DNA of 64,000 nucleotides from Hirschia sp964352025. GTDB taxonomy: Bacteria > Pseudomonadota > Alphaproteobacteria > Caulobacterales > Hyphomonadaceae. Below are positions 1 through 8,840 of this stretch, piece after piece. Position numbers and translations under genes: made by a program. The stretch spans positions 1-64,000 of the forward strand of contig CAYGPZ010000010.1 of the NCBI GenBank assembly GCA_964352025.1. The letters are read 5' to 3'. Each line of letters opens with the position of its first letter. Position 1 is the stretch's first letter. The notes under the pieces were generated by a model. It was not told the origin of the DNA. It did not search any database and worked only from the letters and a program-made list of their open reading frames with translations.

Positions 1-100
1 TCACGATAAAGAAGATCAAAAGAATGAACACAACGTCCAACATTGGCGTCAAGTCAACTTCTGCGTCTTCCTCAGGTGCGATACGACTTTCTCTAGACAT
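1..100 (-). CDS. exbD: ExbD/TolR-type biopolymer transport protein, second copy (C-terminus outside window)
   Basis: Only the first 33 codons are inside the window; the rest runs off the left edge. The peptide starts with a short charged cytoplasmic segment, then EVDLTPMLDVVFILLIFFIV, the ExbD/TolR signature in which an Asp at the start of the single membrane helix takes part in proton flow. The ATG at position 100 has a strong ribosome site (AGGAGG, about 7 bases upstream). It starts 15 bases after the stop of the other ExbD, so it is the next gene of the same operon. Two consecutive ExbD genes suggest a heteromeric ExbD pair; family is clear, pairing is inference. Confidence 0.9.
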   Translation of the reverse strand, partial: MSRESRIAPEEDAEVDLTPMLDVVFILLIFFIV

Positions 101-115
101 TAGATAATCCTCCTA

Positions 116-520
116 TCACTGCTCTGAACCGATGAACGCAACGTTCTGAATATTGGCAAGTCTTGCCTCATCAACAACTTTTAGCGCGTAAAGGTTTTTC
201 GCATTTGGGTGCACCTGAACAACAACACTGATGTCCGGAAACTCAGCTTTCTTACGTTCGATATTCGCACGAACAGCAGAAAGGTCGGTAATACGACCAT
301 CTACCTGAATGAAGTTAGTCTCATCCACATAAATGTTCACAGCTTTCTGTGTTATCTTGTTTTCTTGAGGCGGAGATGGTGGAGGTGGCGTTAAATCCAT
401 CCCCTCTTCGCTAAGAAATGTTGACGTCACAATGAAGAAGATCAGAAGAATAAACACAACATCCAACATTGGTGTCATGTCGACTTCAGCTTCGTCGACG
501 GGCTTTTTACGTCTACGCAT
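116..520 (-). CDS. exbD: ExbD/TolR-type biopolymer transport protein, first copy
   Basis: A 134-residue inner-membrane protein that, with ExbB, uses the proton gradient to power TonB-dependent outer-membrane uptake. A basic N-terminus (MRRRKKP) is followed by EVDMTPMLDVVFILLIFFIV, the single helix with the conserved Asp, then a proline-rich linker and a periplasmic domain. The start at 520 is chosen because it has GGAG about ten bases upstream and overlaps the ExbB stop by eight bases, which fits translational coupling; an in-frame ATG at 544 is possible but lies deeper inside exbB. TolR is the alternative, but the neighbours (DUF3450 and the large ExbB) point to the TonB type. Confidence 0.92.
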   Translation of the reverse strand: MRRRKKPVDEAEVDMTPMLDVVFILLIFFIVTSTFLSEEGMDLTPPPPSPPQENKITQKAVNIYVDETNFIQVDGRITDLSAVRANIERKKAEFPDISVVVQVHPNAKNLYALKVVDEARLANIQNVAFIGSEQ

Positions 521-1037
521 CTTTGTGAATCTCCATTTGGTCATCGACCTTAGCAACTTCACGGCGCACCTTGCGATCAAGGTCCATAGTAAAGAGCAAG
601 CCCGAGATAGAAATCACCATACCAGCCATCGTTGGTATTGTCGCACGCGACACACCAGCTGACATAGCACGCGCATCAGACGAACCAGTAATAGCCATCA
701 AATCGAAAACATTGACCATACCAGTCACTGTTCCCAAAAGGCCAAGCATTGGAGCCAAAGCCACCACAGCTTTAAGCAACGTTACATTTGCTTGAGCTTG
801 CTGACGTACTTCAGACACAATCTGGTCTTTCACCCAGTGTGCATATTTAGACGAATGGTCCTTACGACTATCCCATTTATCAAGTGCGTTAGCTACGACG
901 TCTTTATGTGAAAGACGGAAATAGAAAACACGCTCTAGGATGAGGGCCCACATAACGAAGGCCGCCGCCATAATAATGAAAAGAACCGGTCCACCTCTGT
1001 CCAAGAAGCCGTTTAGGCTGTCCGGAAAAAATGGCAT
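513..1037 (-). CDS. exbB: MotA/TolQ/ExbB proton channel family protein (ExbB)
   Basis: A 174-residue ExbB with a periplasmic N-terminus, a first membrane helix at about 17-35, a cytoplasmic loop, and the conserved helix pair beginning LAPMLGLLGTVTGMVNVF and ending in SISGLLFTMDLDRKVRRE. These segments form the ExbB pentamer around the ExbD helices in the inner membrane. The ATG has GGGAGG a few bases upstream. It sits between the large ExbB-like gene and exbD, in the order known from Vibrio TonB2-type systems. The gene overlaps exbD by eight bases. Confidence 0.93.
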   Translation of the reverse strand: MPFFPDSLNGFLDRGGPVLFIIMAAAFVMWALILERVFYFRLSHKDVVANALDKWDSRKDHSSKYAHWVKDQIVSEVRQQAQANVTLLKAVVALAPMLGLLGTVTGMVNVFDLMAITGSSDARAMSAGVSRATIPTMAGMVISISGLLFTMDLDRKVRREVAKVDDQMEIHKDA

Positions 1038-1069
1038 TTTAGCCTCCCTTTTCTAAAAAAAGGGGTAGA

Positions 1070-1087
1070 GCCCGGGATTGCCCGGGC
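1070..1087 (-). other. GC-rich hairpin between the two exbB genes
   Basis: A perfect seven-base-pair stem of only G and C (GCCCGGG at 1070-1076 and CCCGGGC at 1081-1087) closes a four-base loop. Read on the minus strand it follows the stop of the large ExbB-like gene and is followed, eight bases later, by seven T residues (1061-1055) and then the ribosome site of exbB. It could be a partial terminator or an RNA-stability element that sets the ratio of the two proteins. The stem is seen directly; the role is inference. Confidence 0.5.
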
Positions 1088-1099
1088 ACCGCCCTTTTA

Positions 1100-2458
1100 C
1101 TATGCGCGTTTTTGCTCTGCGCGCTCTGCAACCATTCCAGCAGCTTGCTCTTCGAGCACTTGCTGAACACTTCTTGCCTTAGCAGACACGAAAGCGTGGA
1201 GGAGAATTAGAGGGATAGCAGCAACAAGACCTTCAACAGTCGTTACAAGTGCTTGCGAAATACCATCGGCCATCGTTTTCGGGTCACCAGTACCAACCAG
1301 AGTAATCTGAGTAAATGTACGGATCATACCAACAACTGTACCCAAAAGACCCATCATCGGAGAAACAGCTGCGAGAACTTTGATCAAGTTCACAAAGCTA
1401 TCAATCTTCGGTGTTTCTTTAAGGATGGCTTCGTCCAAACGCAGCTCAAGAGCTTCAACGTCATCCTGACGAGCATCTTCATAAGCTTGGAAGATACGTG
1501 CCAATGGGTTGCCGTTACCAGCACGTTTTGTTTGAGCTGTTTTCTTAACAGCAGCACCAATCATTGTAAGTGTCACTAGCTTGTAGATACCGATAACCAA
1601 ACCGATAGCTAGAAGACTTAGAACCACATAACCAGGTAGACCACCTTGTTTAATACGATCACCAAGTTTTGGCATATTGGCCAAAAGACCAAGTAGGTCA
1701 CCTTGAGACGGGTCAACAGGAGCTGCAACTAGTTTGCCTTCGCCAGCCTTGCGGATGTCGTTAGCACCAGTCATGATTGCGCCACCCGGTTGAGCTGCAA
1801 ATGCGATTAATTTACCGCCATCCAAATCAAGGAATTTAGGTGAACCTTCATCAGTGAAAGTTGTAAATGGACCAATACGGAATACGTTGATTGGCTCATT
1901 GTTGTTTTCGTTAGCAACAACTGCACTGAAAGACTTAACTTCCCCTTGGCCTACCATTTCCTGCAACATTGCACGCCATAGAAGGTCGAGCTGTTGACGT
2001 GTTGGAAGTGTACGTGCCTGAGAAATTTCAGAAAGTGCATCTGCACGACCTGTGTATTCCTGAGAGATGATTGAACGACGTAGTAGCGGGTCAATCTCAC
2101 CAGCAGCAGTACGGAACTGACCTAGTAGCTCAGAGAAATCACCAGCTTTTTCTTGTAGTTCACCTTGAAGGCCAACAAGAACGTCTTCGTTTTCAGCAAA
2201 TTTCACTGCGAGAGCCTGACCAGCAGCCTCTTCAGCACGTACTTCTGAGCGTGCGGAAGCCAACTGAGTAGCTTGCTCGTCACGTGCAGATTTAAATTCA
2301 CTTAGACGACGGTTGTTTTCGGCGTTAAGTGCGCTTGAGTCTTTTTTCAGAGCTGCAACAACATCACTCAAAGATTGAGCAGAAGCGGCACCAGCTGACG
2401 ATGTCATAAGAATGGCTGCGGCAGCCATAGCTTTGATCGAAAATTTAATCGGTTTCAT
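1100..2458 (-). CDS. Large ExbB-like protein with signal peptide and coiled-coil periplasmic domain (TtpC-like)
   Basis: A 452-residue MotA/TolQ/ExbB family protein that carries a cleavable-looking signal peptide (MKPIKFSIKAM, then an Ala-rich core ending ASAQ) and a periplasmic domain of about 240 residues rich in Ala, Glu and Arg, probably coiled-coil at its start. The channel part begins with a helix at about residue 280 and has the ExbB signature AVSPMMGLLGTVVGMIRTF. In Vibrio TonB2-type systems such a protein (TtpC) works with a DUF3450 protein and a short ExbB/ExbD pair; exactly that order is present here. Start 2458 is chosen because it gives a clean signal peptide; an ATG at 2473 adds five residues. 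Confidence 0.88.
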   Translation of the reverse strand: MKPIKFSIKAMAAAAILMTSSAGAASAQSLSDVVAALKKDSSALNAENNRRLSEFKSARDEQATQLASARSEVRAEEAAGQALAVKFAENEDVLVGLQGELQEKAGDFSELLGQFRTAAGEIDPLLRRSIISQEYTGRADALSEISQARTLPTRQQLDLLWRAMLQEMVGQGEVKSFSAVVANENNNEPINVFRIGPFTTFTDEGSPKFLDLDGGKLIAFAAQPGGAIMTGANDIRKAGEGKLVAAPVDPSQGDLLGLLANMPKLGDRIKQGGLPGYVVLSLLAIGLVIGIYKLVTLTMIGAAVKKTAQTKRAGNGNPLARIFQAYEDARQDDVEALELRLDEAILKETPKIDSFVNLIKVLAAVSPMMGLLGTVVGMIRTFTQITLVGTGDPKTMADGISQALVTTVEGLVAAIPLILLHAFVSAKARSVQQVLEEQAAGMVAERAEQKRA

Positions 2459-2481
2459 ATCAGTAAATCTCACTTTCGACG

Positions 2482-3282
2482 TTACTGAGCAGACAATTTG
2501 ACGACCGGAGCCATCATGATTGCTGGAGTTGCAACTTTGTCAGCGATGCGAATGCCCTTAAGGACTTCTGACTTGTAGCTAGAAGGAAGTTCTACCCACT
2601 GGCGTGTTTCGCGATCCCAACGTCCTAGCTCATTACGGTCTTTCGTAATGTAAACCAAAGAAACGCGTCCGTAACGGAACACGTCAACAGTTTTCACTGA
2701 ACCATCTGGAAGTGTGATGTCATCTTGGTATGCATCAATTGTGCGACCATATTCCATTTCACTTTGGAAAGCTTGAATGATCAAACGGTAGCGCTCAGCT
2801 GGTGAAACATCACCGCGGCCCATAACTTCATCAAGTTTCGTGTAACGGTCTGCACGAACATCGATTTTACCATCGTCTGTCATGTCTTTGAATGGAAGGT
2901 CCGCAGCACGGAAAGTTTTAATAGCTGCGATCATGTCTTCCATCATAGGCACCATTTGCGCCTTGATTTCTTCCACGCGACCCAGTTGCTCTTGCAAGCT
3001 GACCATTTCGTTTTCTTGAGACGCAACAACGCGCTCTTGCTGACGCTTATATAGTGCAGCGGCATCTTTTTGCTGCAATAGCGTACGGAATTCGCGAACC
3101 ATGTCAGAACGCTCATCATCCAATTGGTTGATGCGTTCTTGTGTCTGCTCAGCTTTACGCGTCGCTTTTTCACTAACGCTAATTGCGCCAGATAGATCTG
3201 CTTGTGCAAAAGCCGGTGCTGCAACGGACGCCAAAACGGTCGCCATAAACGCTGCACTTACCGGTTTGATAAACCGTTTCAT
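2482..3282 (-). CDS. DUF3450 family periplasmic protein, first gene of the TonB operon
   Basis: A 266-residue exported protein: signal peptide (basic start, hydrophobic core, APAFAQ cleavage site near residue 27), then a long coiled-coil rich in Glu, Gln and Arg (about 35-130), then a compact C-terminal domain with FRYGRVSLVYITKD typical of DUF3450. The family is regularly found just upstream of TtpC-like ExbB proteins and is thought to be a periplasmic partner of the TonB machine. A ribosome site (GAGAGG) lies about six bases upstream of the ATG. The next gene begins 23 bases after the stop, so the five genes look like one transcript. Exact function is unknown. Confidence 0.88.
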   Translation of the reverse strand: MKRFIKPVSAAFMATVLASVAAPAFAQADLSGAISVSEKATRKAEQTQERINQLDDERSDMVREFRTLLQQKDAAALYKRQQERVVASQENEMVSLQEQLGRVEEIKAQMVPMMEDMIAAIKTFRAADLPFKDMTDDGKIDVRADRYTKLDEVMGRGDVSPAERYRLIIQAFQSEMEYGRTIDAYQDDITLPDGSVKTVDVFRYGRVSLVYITKDRNELGRWDRETRQWVELPSSYKSEVLKGIRIADKVATPAIMMAPVVKLSAQ

Positions 3283-4082
3283 GTCTTGCCTCTCAACTCC
3301 CCGACGCGACGATGCATTATGCCCTCACCGCTCGAAAACTTCACTCTGTTTCGCAAGGGGGCAATCAAAGTCCCCTCGATTCTTGCTCGAAAACGCTTGC
3401 TGTTACGCATTTCGACCAACAAATTCAATATCAGTTTTTGAAAGTCTCAATAAATTTACCAAGACCCCAATAACGGAGCGCATTAAATCTGTACGCTCTT
3501 CTAATTTCTTCTGAACAACCATCCCCTAGGGATAATTGTAAACTATAAAGTCCATATGCGACAACTTTTGCGGTTACGCAACATAACGCTAACAACAAGT
3601 AAACGTTCCAATCAATATTTCTTTCGCAGTTGGAACTGTTTTTTCTCAATATCAGCGCCAATTCTAGACATTTTGCCTAAAAATAAGCATTTTAGTGTAT
3701 GATTTTGGTTCAATTTGCGAAAAACAGCAGCGAATATGAAAAATATTGTACGGAATAAAAAAAAGAGATTTTTTTTACATATCCGCCCATTTTTAGCATT
3801 TAACTACCACAAACCTCCCAAACAAAGCTCTTAAATCAATTAAACTCATCTTCGTCTTGCATATTTACTTCTCTCATAAGTCATTTCTGCGACACTTAAG
3901 ACAATAATTCTCAGCCAATTGATTGAATTGATAAAGAATGCCGACTCAAATTTGCAATGATCGTGCTTTTGACCGCATGTGATTGGAACGATTTTCTCTT
4001 GTTGGACGATATACTTTTCGAATCAGGTAGGATTTAAACAGTCACCGATTATCAGCCCTGAACTAAAGCAGATGAGGCCAAA
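3283..4082. other. 800-base gap between divergent genes
   Basis: This AT-rich stretch lies between the start of the minus-strand TonB operon and the start of moeA, so it must hold both promoters, which I could not place with confidence. Near its middle on the plus strand are two hairpins in a row: a five-pair stem with GTTA loop (3568-3581), then a ten-pair stem with one bulge (3602-3611 with 3630-3639) that runs into TTTTTT at 3639-3644. A TATAAA sequence lies at 3544-3549. This could be a small transcript with a weak terminator. No convincing protein gene was seen on either strand. Confidence 0.4.
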
Positions 4083-5270
4083 TTGATTCCTTTTGACGAC
4101 GCAATAAGCAAAATTTATGAAATCGCGAAACCACTCCCAGCAATCAATTGCGAGTTCGCTGCGTGTCACGGACAAACGCTGGCTAGAGATCTGAATGCAC
4201 GTTCGAACGCTCCATATAGTGATGTGTCTGCAATGGATGGATATGGCGTAAGGGATTCCCAACTAAAATCTCTACCTGCGCACCTCCCTATTTTGAAGGA
4301 GAGCTTTGCGGGAAGTCCGCCTAACCAGACGGCCCCTGAAGATGGATGTGTTCGCATTTTTACAGGCGCTCCGGTACCTGCAGGCATTGATCGAGTCATT
4401 ATTCAAGAAAATGTCGAGCGAGATGGCGACACAGCTATTTTCAACTCACCGCCAACAGGTAATACCAACATAAGAAAACTAGGCTCAGACTTTAAAGCCG
4501 GTGACACTCTTCTAAAGGTCGGAACTCTCTTAAACTGGCGGGCAATGACGACTGCAGCCGCTGCAGACCAAAGTCAGCTCTATGTCACACCAACACCTAA
4601 TATCGTCATTCTAGCGACTGGTGATGAACTCATGCCCCCCGGTCAGGCTCACAAGAAAGCCGGCGCTATTCCTGAAAGTGTCTCTTACGGCGTTTCAAGT
4701 TTTGCCACAGAAGTAGGAGCAAATATCGTCCGTTCCGAAAGCCTTCGCGACGCTCTCGATGAATTAAAGGTGGCTGCAGAAAAAGCACTTAAGGATGCCG
4801 ACATTATTGTTGTGACAGGCGGCGCTTCTGTTGGGGAGCGTGATTATGCAAAATCAATGTTTGAAGAATTTGGTTTGGATATCGTTTTTTCAAAAGTTGC
4901 TATGAAACCCGGAAAACCTGTTTGGTGTGCTAAAGCGAAGAATACCATCATATTGGGTTTACCAGGTAACCCATCTTCAGCACTCGTAACCGCTCGGTTG
5001 TTCTTAAAACCTCTTATACTTGGGCTTTCAGGACGTGATGCAAAGGTCGGCTCTGAGCCAAACAAGCTCCCTCTCGCAAAGGACCTCCCCTCAAACGGTA
5101 GTCGCGAAAATTTTATTCGAGGCTATTTAAATGATGGCAAAGTCCACACATTTTCCAGTCAGGACTCTAGTCTTCAATCGACCCTAGCGAACGCCGACCT
5201 CTTAATTCGTCGGCCTCCTAATGCTCCCGCAGCTGCAATTGGCGACCTTGTTCCAGCGTATGATTTTTAA
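4083..5270 (+). CDS. moeA: Molybdopterin molybdenumtransferase MoeA
   Basis: A 395-residue MoeA, which inserts molybdate into adenylylated molybdopterin in the last step of molybdenum cofactor synthesis. Visible are the N-terminal segment with SDVSAMDGYGVR, the FTGAPVP motif near residue 93, the MoCF-binding domain with ILATGDEL and VVTGGASVGERDY, and KPGKPVWCAK followed by GLPGNPSSALVT. The start is a TTG at 4083, seven bases after a weak GATGAGG; no ATG lies before the conserved N-terminus. mobA follows after four bases, so the two form a cofactor operon. The length is usual for the family. Confidence 0.95.
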   Translation: MIPFDDAISKIYEIAKPLPAINCEFAACHGQTLARDLNARSNAPYSDVSAMDGYGVRDSQLKSLPAHLPILKESFAGSPPNQTAPEDGCVRIFTGAPVPAGIDRVIIQENVERDGDTAIFNSPPTGNTNIRKLGSDFKAGDTLLKVGTLLNWRAMTTAAAADQSQLYVTPTPNIVILATGDELMPPGQAHKKAGAIPESVSYGVSSFATEVGANIVRSESLRDALDELKVAAEKALKDADIIVVTGGASVGERDYAKSMFEEFGLDIVFSKVAMKPGKPVWCAKAKNTIILGLPGNPSSALVTARLFLKPLILGLSGRDAKVGSEPNKLPLAKDLPSNGSRENFIRGYLNDGKVHTFSSQDSSLQSTLANADLLIRRPPNAPAAAIGDLVPAYDF

Positions 5271-5274
5271 GGCA

Positions 5275-5877
5275 ATGGATACACTCGCAATCATAATCCT
5301 AGCTGGAGGTATGGGAAGCCGAATCGGAGGAGACAAGGCCAATAAAACTCTGAGCGGCCAACGCCTCATTGATATTGCCTTTAAAAAAGCTTTCAGCTCT
5401 CATAAGACAATCGCCATTCAGGTCGCGGACAAATCTCAAATTCAAGCCCCCCCTGCCCAGATGGTGTTTGATGACAAACAGATTGATGGTCCACTTGGAG
5501 GCATTATTGGCGCTCTAAACTGGGCCAAATTTAATGGCTTTGAACACATCATAACAATACCATGCGATAGTCCATTTTTCCCTGACGACCTTTTCTCTCG
5601 TTTAGAAGCAAGCTCAAAAACAAACAACACAATCGCGGTGGCAAGTAGTGGAGGAACGCTGCACCCCGTCTTTGCGTGCTGGCCTGTGAACATTCTTGAT
5701 GATTTACGAAATAGCGCCTTAGCTGGAAATCTAAGCTTAAAATGGAATGCAAAAAATATTGGAATGTCAGTAGTGGATTGGCAGATGGTTCCATTTGATC
5801 CTTTCTTCAACATAAATACGATTGAAGACATGGAGATTGCTGCAAAGGTCATAAGAGATCACCCCCACATAATGTGA
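5275..5877 (+). CDS. mobA: Molybdenum cofactor guanylyltransferase MobA
   Basis: A 200-residue nucleotidyltransferase that joins GMP to molybdopterin to make the guanine dinucleotide cofactor used by DMSO-reductase family enzymes. The GTP-binding start LAGGMGSRIGGDKANKTL, the DGPLGGIIGAL segment and the metal-binding IPCDSPFFPDDL are all typical. The ATG at 5275, four bases after the moeA stop, begins right before the conserved beta strand; an ATG at 5260 inside moeA is possible. Some copies of MobA also act in cytosine dinucleotide synthesis (MocA); the sequence alone does not fully exclude that. Confidence 0.9.
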   Translation: MDTLAIIILAGGMGSRIGGDKANKTLSGQRLIDIAFKKAFSSHKTIAIQVADKSQIQAPPAQMVFDDKQIDGPLGGIIGALNWAKFNGFEHIITIPCDSPFFPDDLFSRLEASSKTNNTIAVASSGGTLHPVFACWPVNILDDLRNSALAGNLSLKWNAKNIGMSVVDWQMVPFDPFFNINTIEDMEIAAKVIRDHPHIM

Positions 5878-5912
5878 GAGAGTGATTCTATTTTCAATGA
5901 AATGAAATTCCC

Positions 5913-5987
5913 TGGCTGGGGCACCAGGATTCGAACCTGGGAATACCGCTACCAAAAAGCGGTGCCTTACCACTTGGCGATGCCCCA
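5913..5987 (-). tRNA. tRNA-Gln (anticodon TTG)
   Basis: The minus strand folds into a full cloverleaf of 75 bases: acceptor stem TGGGGCA with TGCCCCA, D arm GCC/GGC, anticodon stem CCGCT/AGCGG closing a loop TTTTGGT with anticodon TTG, T arm CCAGG/CCTGG around TTCGAAT, discriminator G, and an encoded CCA tail at 5913-5915. It reads CAA and, by wobble, CAG codons. It stands alone, just after mobA, which is on the other strand. Confidence 0.97.
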
Positions 5988-6310
5988 ACAAGGGAAGCGC
6001 TGTAACTAACCAAGACTAAAATGGAATGCAATAGATTTTTTATAAGATTCCGGAAAAACTTCATCTTAAATCCAATTCTCAGCCGTTTCTCAAAGTTCTC
6101 CACAAGCCTTCACGCCCTAAATGGCTACAAAATGTGCCTGTTTGCCATGCAAAAATTTGAAAAATTAGCCATCACCCACAAAATCACAGCCCGCCCCTTC
6201 CTTTTTAAAGGCATCGCACCTATATTTATCGATAATCGCTATAGACCAATTTGTTGACACGGGCTCCAACTCAACAACAAACGCTTAAAGAAACATAGAA
6301 TTGGACGAAT
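5988..6310. other. 323-base gap upstream of sppA and of the tRNA
   Basis: The stretch should contain the minus-strand tRNA promoter near its left end and the sppA promoter near its right end. A TTGACA at about 6254 lies 50 bases before the sppA start but has no clear partner box. I see no hairpin with a T tract and no convincing protein gene. Confidence 0.4.
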
Positions 6311-8083
6311 ATGAAAACGCTTCTCTTGTCATTTGCTGGTGGGTTTCTCGCTCTCATTCTTTTCTTTGTAGCTTTGCCTATCTTTGTTATCACAATGGCG
6401 AGCAGTGGTTCAAAATCCGAATCTCCTTCTGGGCCAATCGTAATATCTATCGACATGCGGTATGAGTACCCAGACCAGAAACCAACGGATGGTCTTGCAT
6501 CCTTATTTGGTCAGACAAGTTTTATTGATATTTTGGAAAAACTCGATCGCGCGGCAAGCGATGACAATGTCAAAGGCGTTTTTTTTCGCGCAAGTGAAAT
6601 GGGATTTGGGTCTTCTCGCGCAGAAGAAATGCGTAATGCCATCCTAAAACTGAAAGAAAACGGCAAATTCGTCGTTACTCATTCTCAAGGATTTTTTGTT
6701 GGTGGGCCTTCCGCTTATCGCGCAATATCAGCAAGTGATGAAATCTGGTTGCAGGATGGAACCGACCTTTCCGTGCCCGGTTTCTCTATTGAGACGCTTT
6801 TTCTAAAAGGTCTATTTGATAAGTTGGGGATCACAGCTGAAATCGAAGCATTCCACGAATTCAAAAACTCGCCTAACGTATATAAGGAGACTGACTTCAC
6901 AGAATCGCACGCTAAAGCCATGCGCGAACTAGCCGAAAGCCTTTGGCAAGTCAGCATTGTCGACATCGCAAATGACCGCGCAGATAAACTGCCTGATGAT
7001 TCTGTTGTTAGAACGGTCTTAGAAAACAGCCCTTATTCCGCACAACAAGCTGTAGAGATCGGACTCGTCGATAAATTAGGCTGGCCTGAGGATGTCGCAC
7101 GTCACGCAAAAGAAATGGCCGATGATGGCGATATAATCGACATTGCCAACTATTACCCCCCTAAACTTCCAGAGAAATCACCCAATATTGCTCTAATAGG
7201 CGGTGAAGGACCTATTATGCCGGGCGCGTCAGGTGGAGATGTGTTTAATCCAAATGCAGAAACAATTATCGCATCTGATACAATATCAAGTCAGATTTAC
7301 GATGCAGGTGAACGTGAAGATATAAAAGCTATTGTATTCCGTGTTGATAGCCCCGGAGGATCTCCGAGTGCATCTGATCAAATTTGGAATGCGATTGAAT
7401 ATGTCCAGAAAACATATGAAAAGCCTGTCGTCATTTCCATGGGATCAGTCGCTGCATCGGGTGGCTATTATATCTCTATGGGTGCCGATAAAATCTACGC
7501 AAATCGCGCAACTATTACCGGATCAATTGGTGTATATGGCGGTAAATTTGCCATTGCAGAAGGAATGCGAAAAATTGGGGTGAACCCCGCGCGCATCGAT
7601 GTCGGTGGTGAATACGCCTCTATTTATACATCAACAGAAAAGCTTTCAGATCTACAGCGCGCGACAATGCGCCAAAGTCTAGAGCGCACATATGACCGTT
7701 TCACAAAACTAGCTGCTGATGGGCGTGACATGTCGCAAGAAGAATTGCACGAAGTAGCTAAAGGTCGTGTTTGGACAGGTGAAGATGCACTAAACAAAGG
7801 CTTAGTCGACGAGCTAGGTGGCCTAATAGACGCTATTGAAGGTGCTAAAGAACTTGCCGAAATAGATGCAGATACAGCAGTAAACCTCGTATCAATGGTC
7901 CCTCAACAAGATCCGCTTGAAGCAATTGGTGGAATGCTAGGTGCTTCAGCTCAAAGCATTCAAACGCTAAACCGTGTCGCTAAAATAGTGGGTGATGAAC
8001 GCGTAAACTCAACGCTAATGCAAATACAGGCGATGGAATCCAATCCAAACCAAATGGCAATTCCGGTCATAAAAGAGCACTAG
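6311..8083 (+). CDS. sppA: Signal peptide peptidase SppA, long (67K) type
   Basis: A 590-residue inner-membrane serine protease that degrades cleaved signal peptides. One N-terminal membrane anchor (about 5-30) is followed by two tandem SppA domains. The catalytic Lys fits K185 (HEFKNSPN) in the first domain and the nucleophile S383 (SVAASGGYY) in the second, the Lys/Ser dyad known from E. coli SppA; DSPGGSPSASDQ and TITGSIGVYGGK flank it. The length matches the double-domain form rather than the short SppA36K. It seems to be transcribed alone. Confidence 0.95.
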   Translation: MKTLLLSFAGGFLALILFFVALPIFVITMASSGSKSESPSGPIVISIDMRYEYPDQKPTDGLASLFGQTSFIDILEKLDRAASDDNVKGVFFRASEMGFGSSRAEEMRNAILKLKENGKFVVTHSQGFFVGGPSAYRAISASDEIWLQDGTDLSVPGFSIETLFLKGLFDKLGITAEIEAFHEFKNSPNVYKETDFTESHAKAMRELAESLWQVSIVDIANDRADKLPDDSVVRTVLENSPYSAQQAVEIGLVDKLGWPEDVARHAKEMADDGDIIDIANYYPPKLPEKSPNIALIGGEGPIMPGASGGDVFNPNAETIIASDTISSQIYDAGEREDIKAIVFRVDSPGGSPSASDQIWNAIEYVQKTYEKPVVISMGSVAASGGYYISMGADKIYANRATITGSIGVYGGKFAIAEGMRKIGVNPARIDVGGEYASIYTSTEKLSDLQRATMRQSLERTYDRFTKLAADGRDMSQEELHEVAKGRVWTGEDALNKGLVDELGGLIDAIEGAKELAEIDADTAVNLVSMVPQQDPLEAIGGMLGASAQSIQTLNRVAKIVGDERVNSTLMQIQAMESNPNQMAIPVIKEH

Positions 8084-8247
8084 ATACGGTCATATTCGTG
8101 ATTGGATAGATTTTCACGAAAAGATCAAATAGAATAACTCCATGGTGTTTACTTGCTTAATCCGTTTTCTAGGATTATCGCTTGCGTAATTCCAATATAA
8201 GCTTCCTTTCAGATAAGGAAGTCTGGTGATTAGTTTAGAGGTTTGAA

Positions 8248-8682
8248 ATGGCTGAGATCCGTCGCGTAACTGAAAAATTTTCCGTCGCCCCACAAATCGA
8301 CATTGATGATTTCAAACAAATCAAAAATGCGGGTTATGCTCTTGTCGTGAACAACAGACCTGACGGCGAATCTTTTGGCCAGATGACCAGCATGACCGCA
8401 CAGGAAAAAGCGATTGAACACGGATTAGATTACCAATACCTACCAATAGCTAGCCCAGCGGATATGCTGAATAGAGCAGACGCTTTGGTCAAAGCAGTTA
8501 TAAATGCAAAAGGCCCTGTTCTAGCCTATTGTAGATCGGGAACACGGTCCGTTTCCTTGTGGTCTCTAGCAAGCGTAAAGTCAGGCGCAGAAACACCTGA
8601 ATCAGCAATTCATAAGGCTAAACATGCTGGCTATGATCTGTCCCACATGATGCCTCTTTACACTCAGATCACATCTAGTTGA
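8248..8682 (+). CDS. TIGR01244 family sulfur transferase / protein-tyrosine-phosphatase-like protein
   Basis: A 144-residue protein of the DUF442/TIGR01244 type, a fold related to Cys phosphatases and often fused to or placed beside metallo-beta-lactamase-type sulfur dioxygenases. The active loop CRSGTRS has the Cys-x5-Arg pattern. The N-terminus (KFSVAPQI, then NNRPDGES) is typical. GAGG lies upstream of the ATG. An MBL-fold hydrolase is encoded two genes downstream on the same strand, which recalls the known link between the two families, although that hydrolase is not clearly a sulfur dioxygenase. Substrate is unknown. Confidence 0.8.
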   Translation: MAEIRRVTEKFSVAPQIDIDDFKQIKNAGYALVVNNRPDGESFGQMTSMTAQEKAIEHGLDYQYLPIASPADMLNRADALVKAVINAKGPVLAYCRSGTRSVSLWSLASVKSGAETPESAIHKAKHAGYDLSHMMPLYTQITSS

Positions 8683-8840
8683 AAAATAGACACATAAAAT
8701 TCACTTGGCTGAGTCTGATAAATGTCGCATTCCCTGTCATTAAATATGAATGAAGTATTGAAGCGTGACTTTCAGAGTAAAATAAGTCAGAAACACGCTC
8801 GATGTTCAAACAGTAGAAAATAAACATTGGTTGGTTGCGT

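Noticed and set aside
3431..3661. A 76-codon minus-strand frame upstream of the TonB operon
   Set aside because: No ribosome site, no family-like pattern, AT-rich background where such frames arise by chance.
6021..6257. A 78-codon plus-strand frame between the tRNA and sppA
   Set aside because: Composition is that of non-coding DNA and there is no ribosome site.
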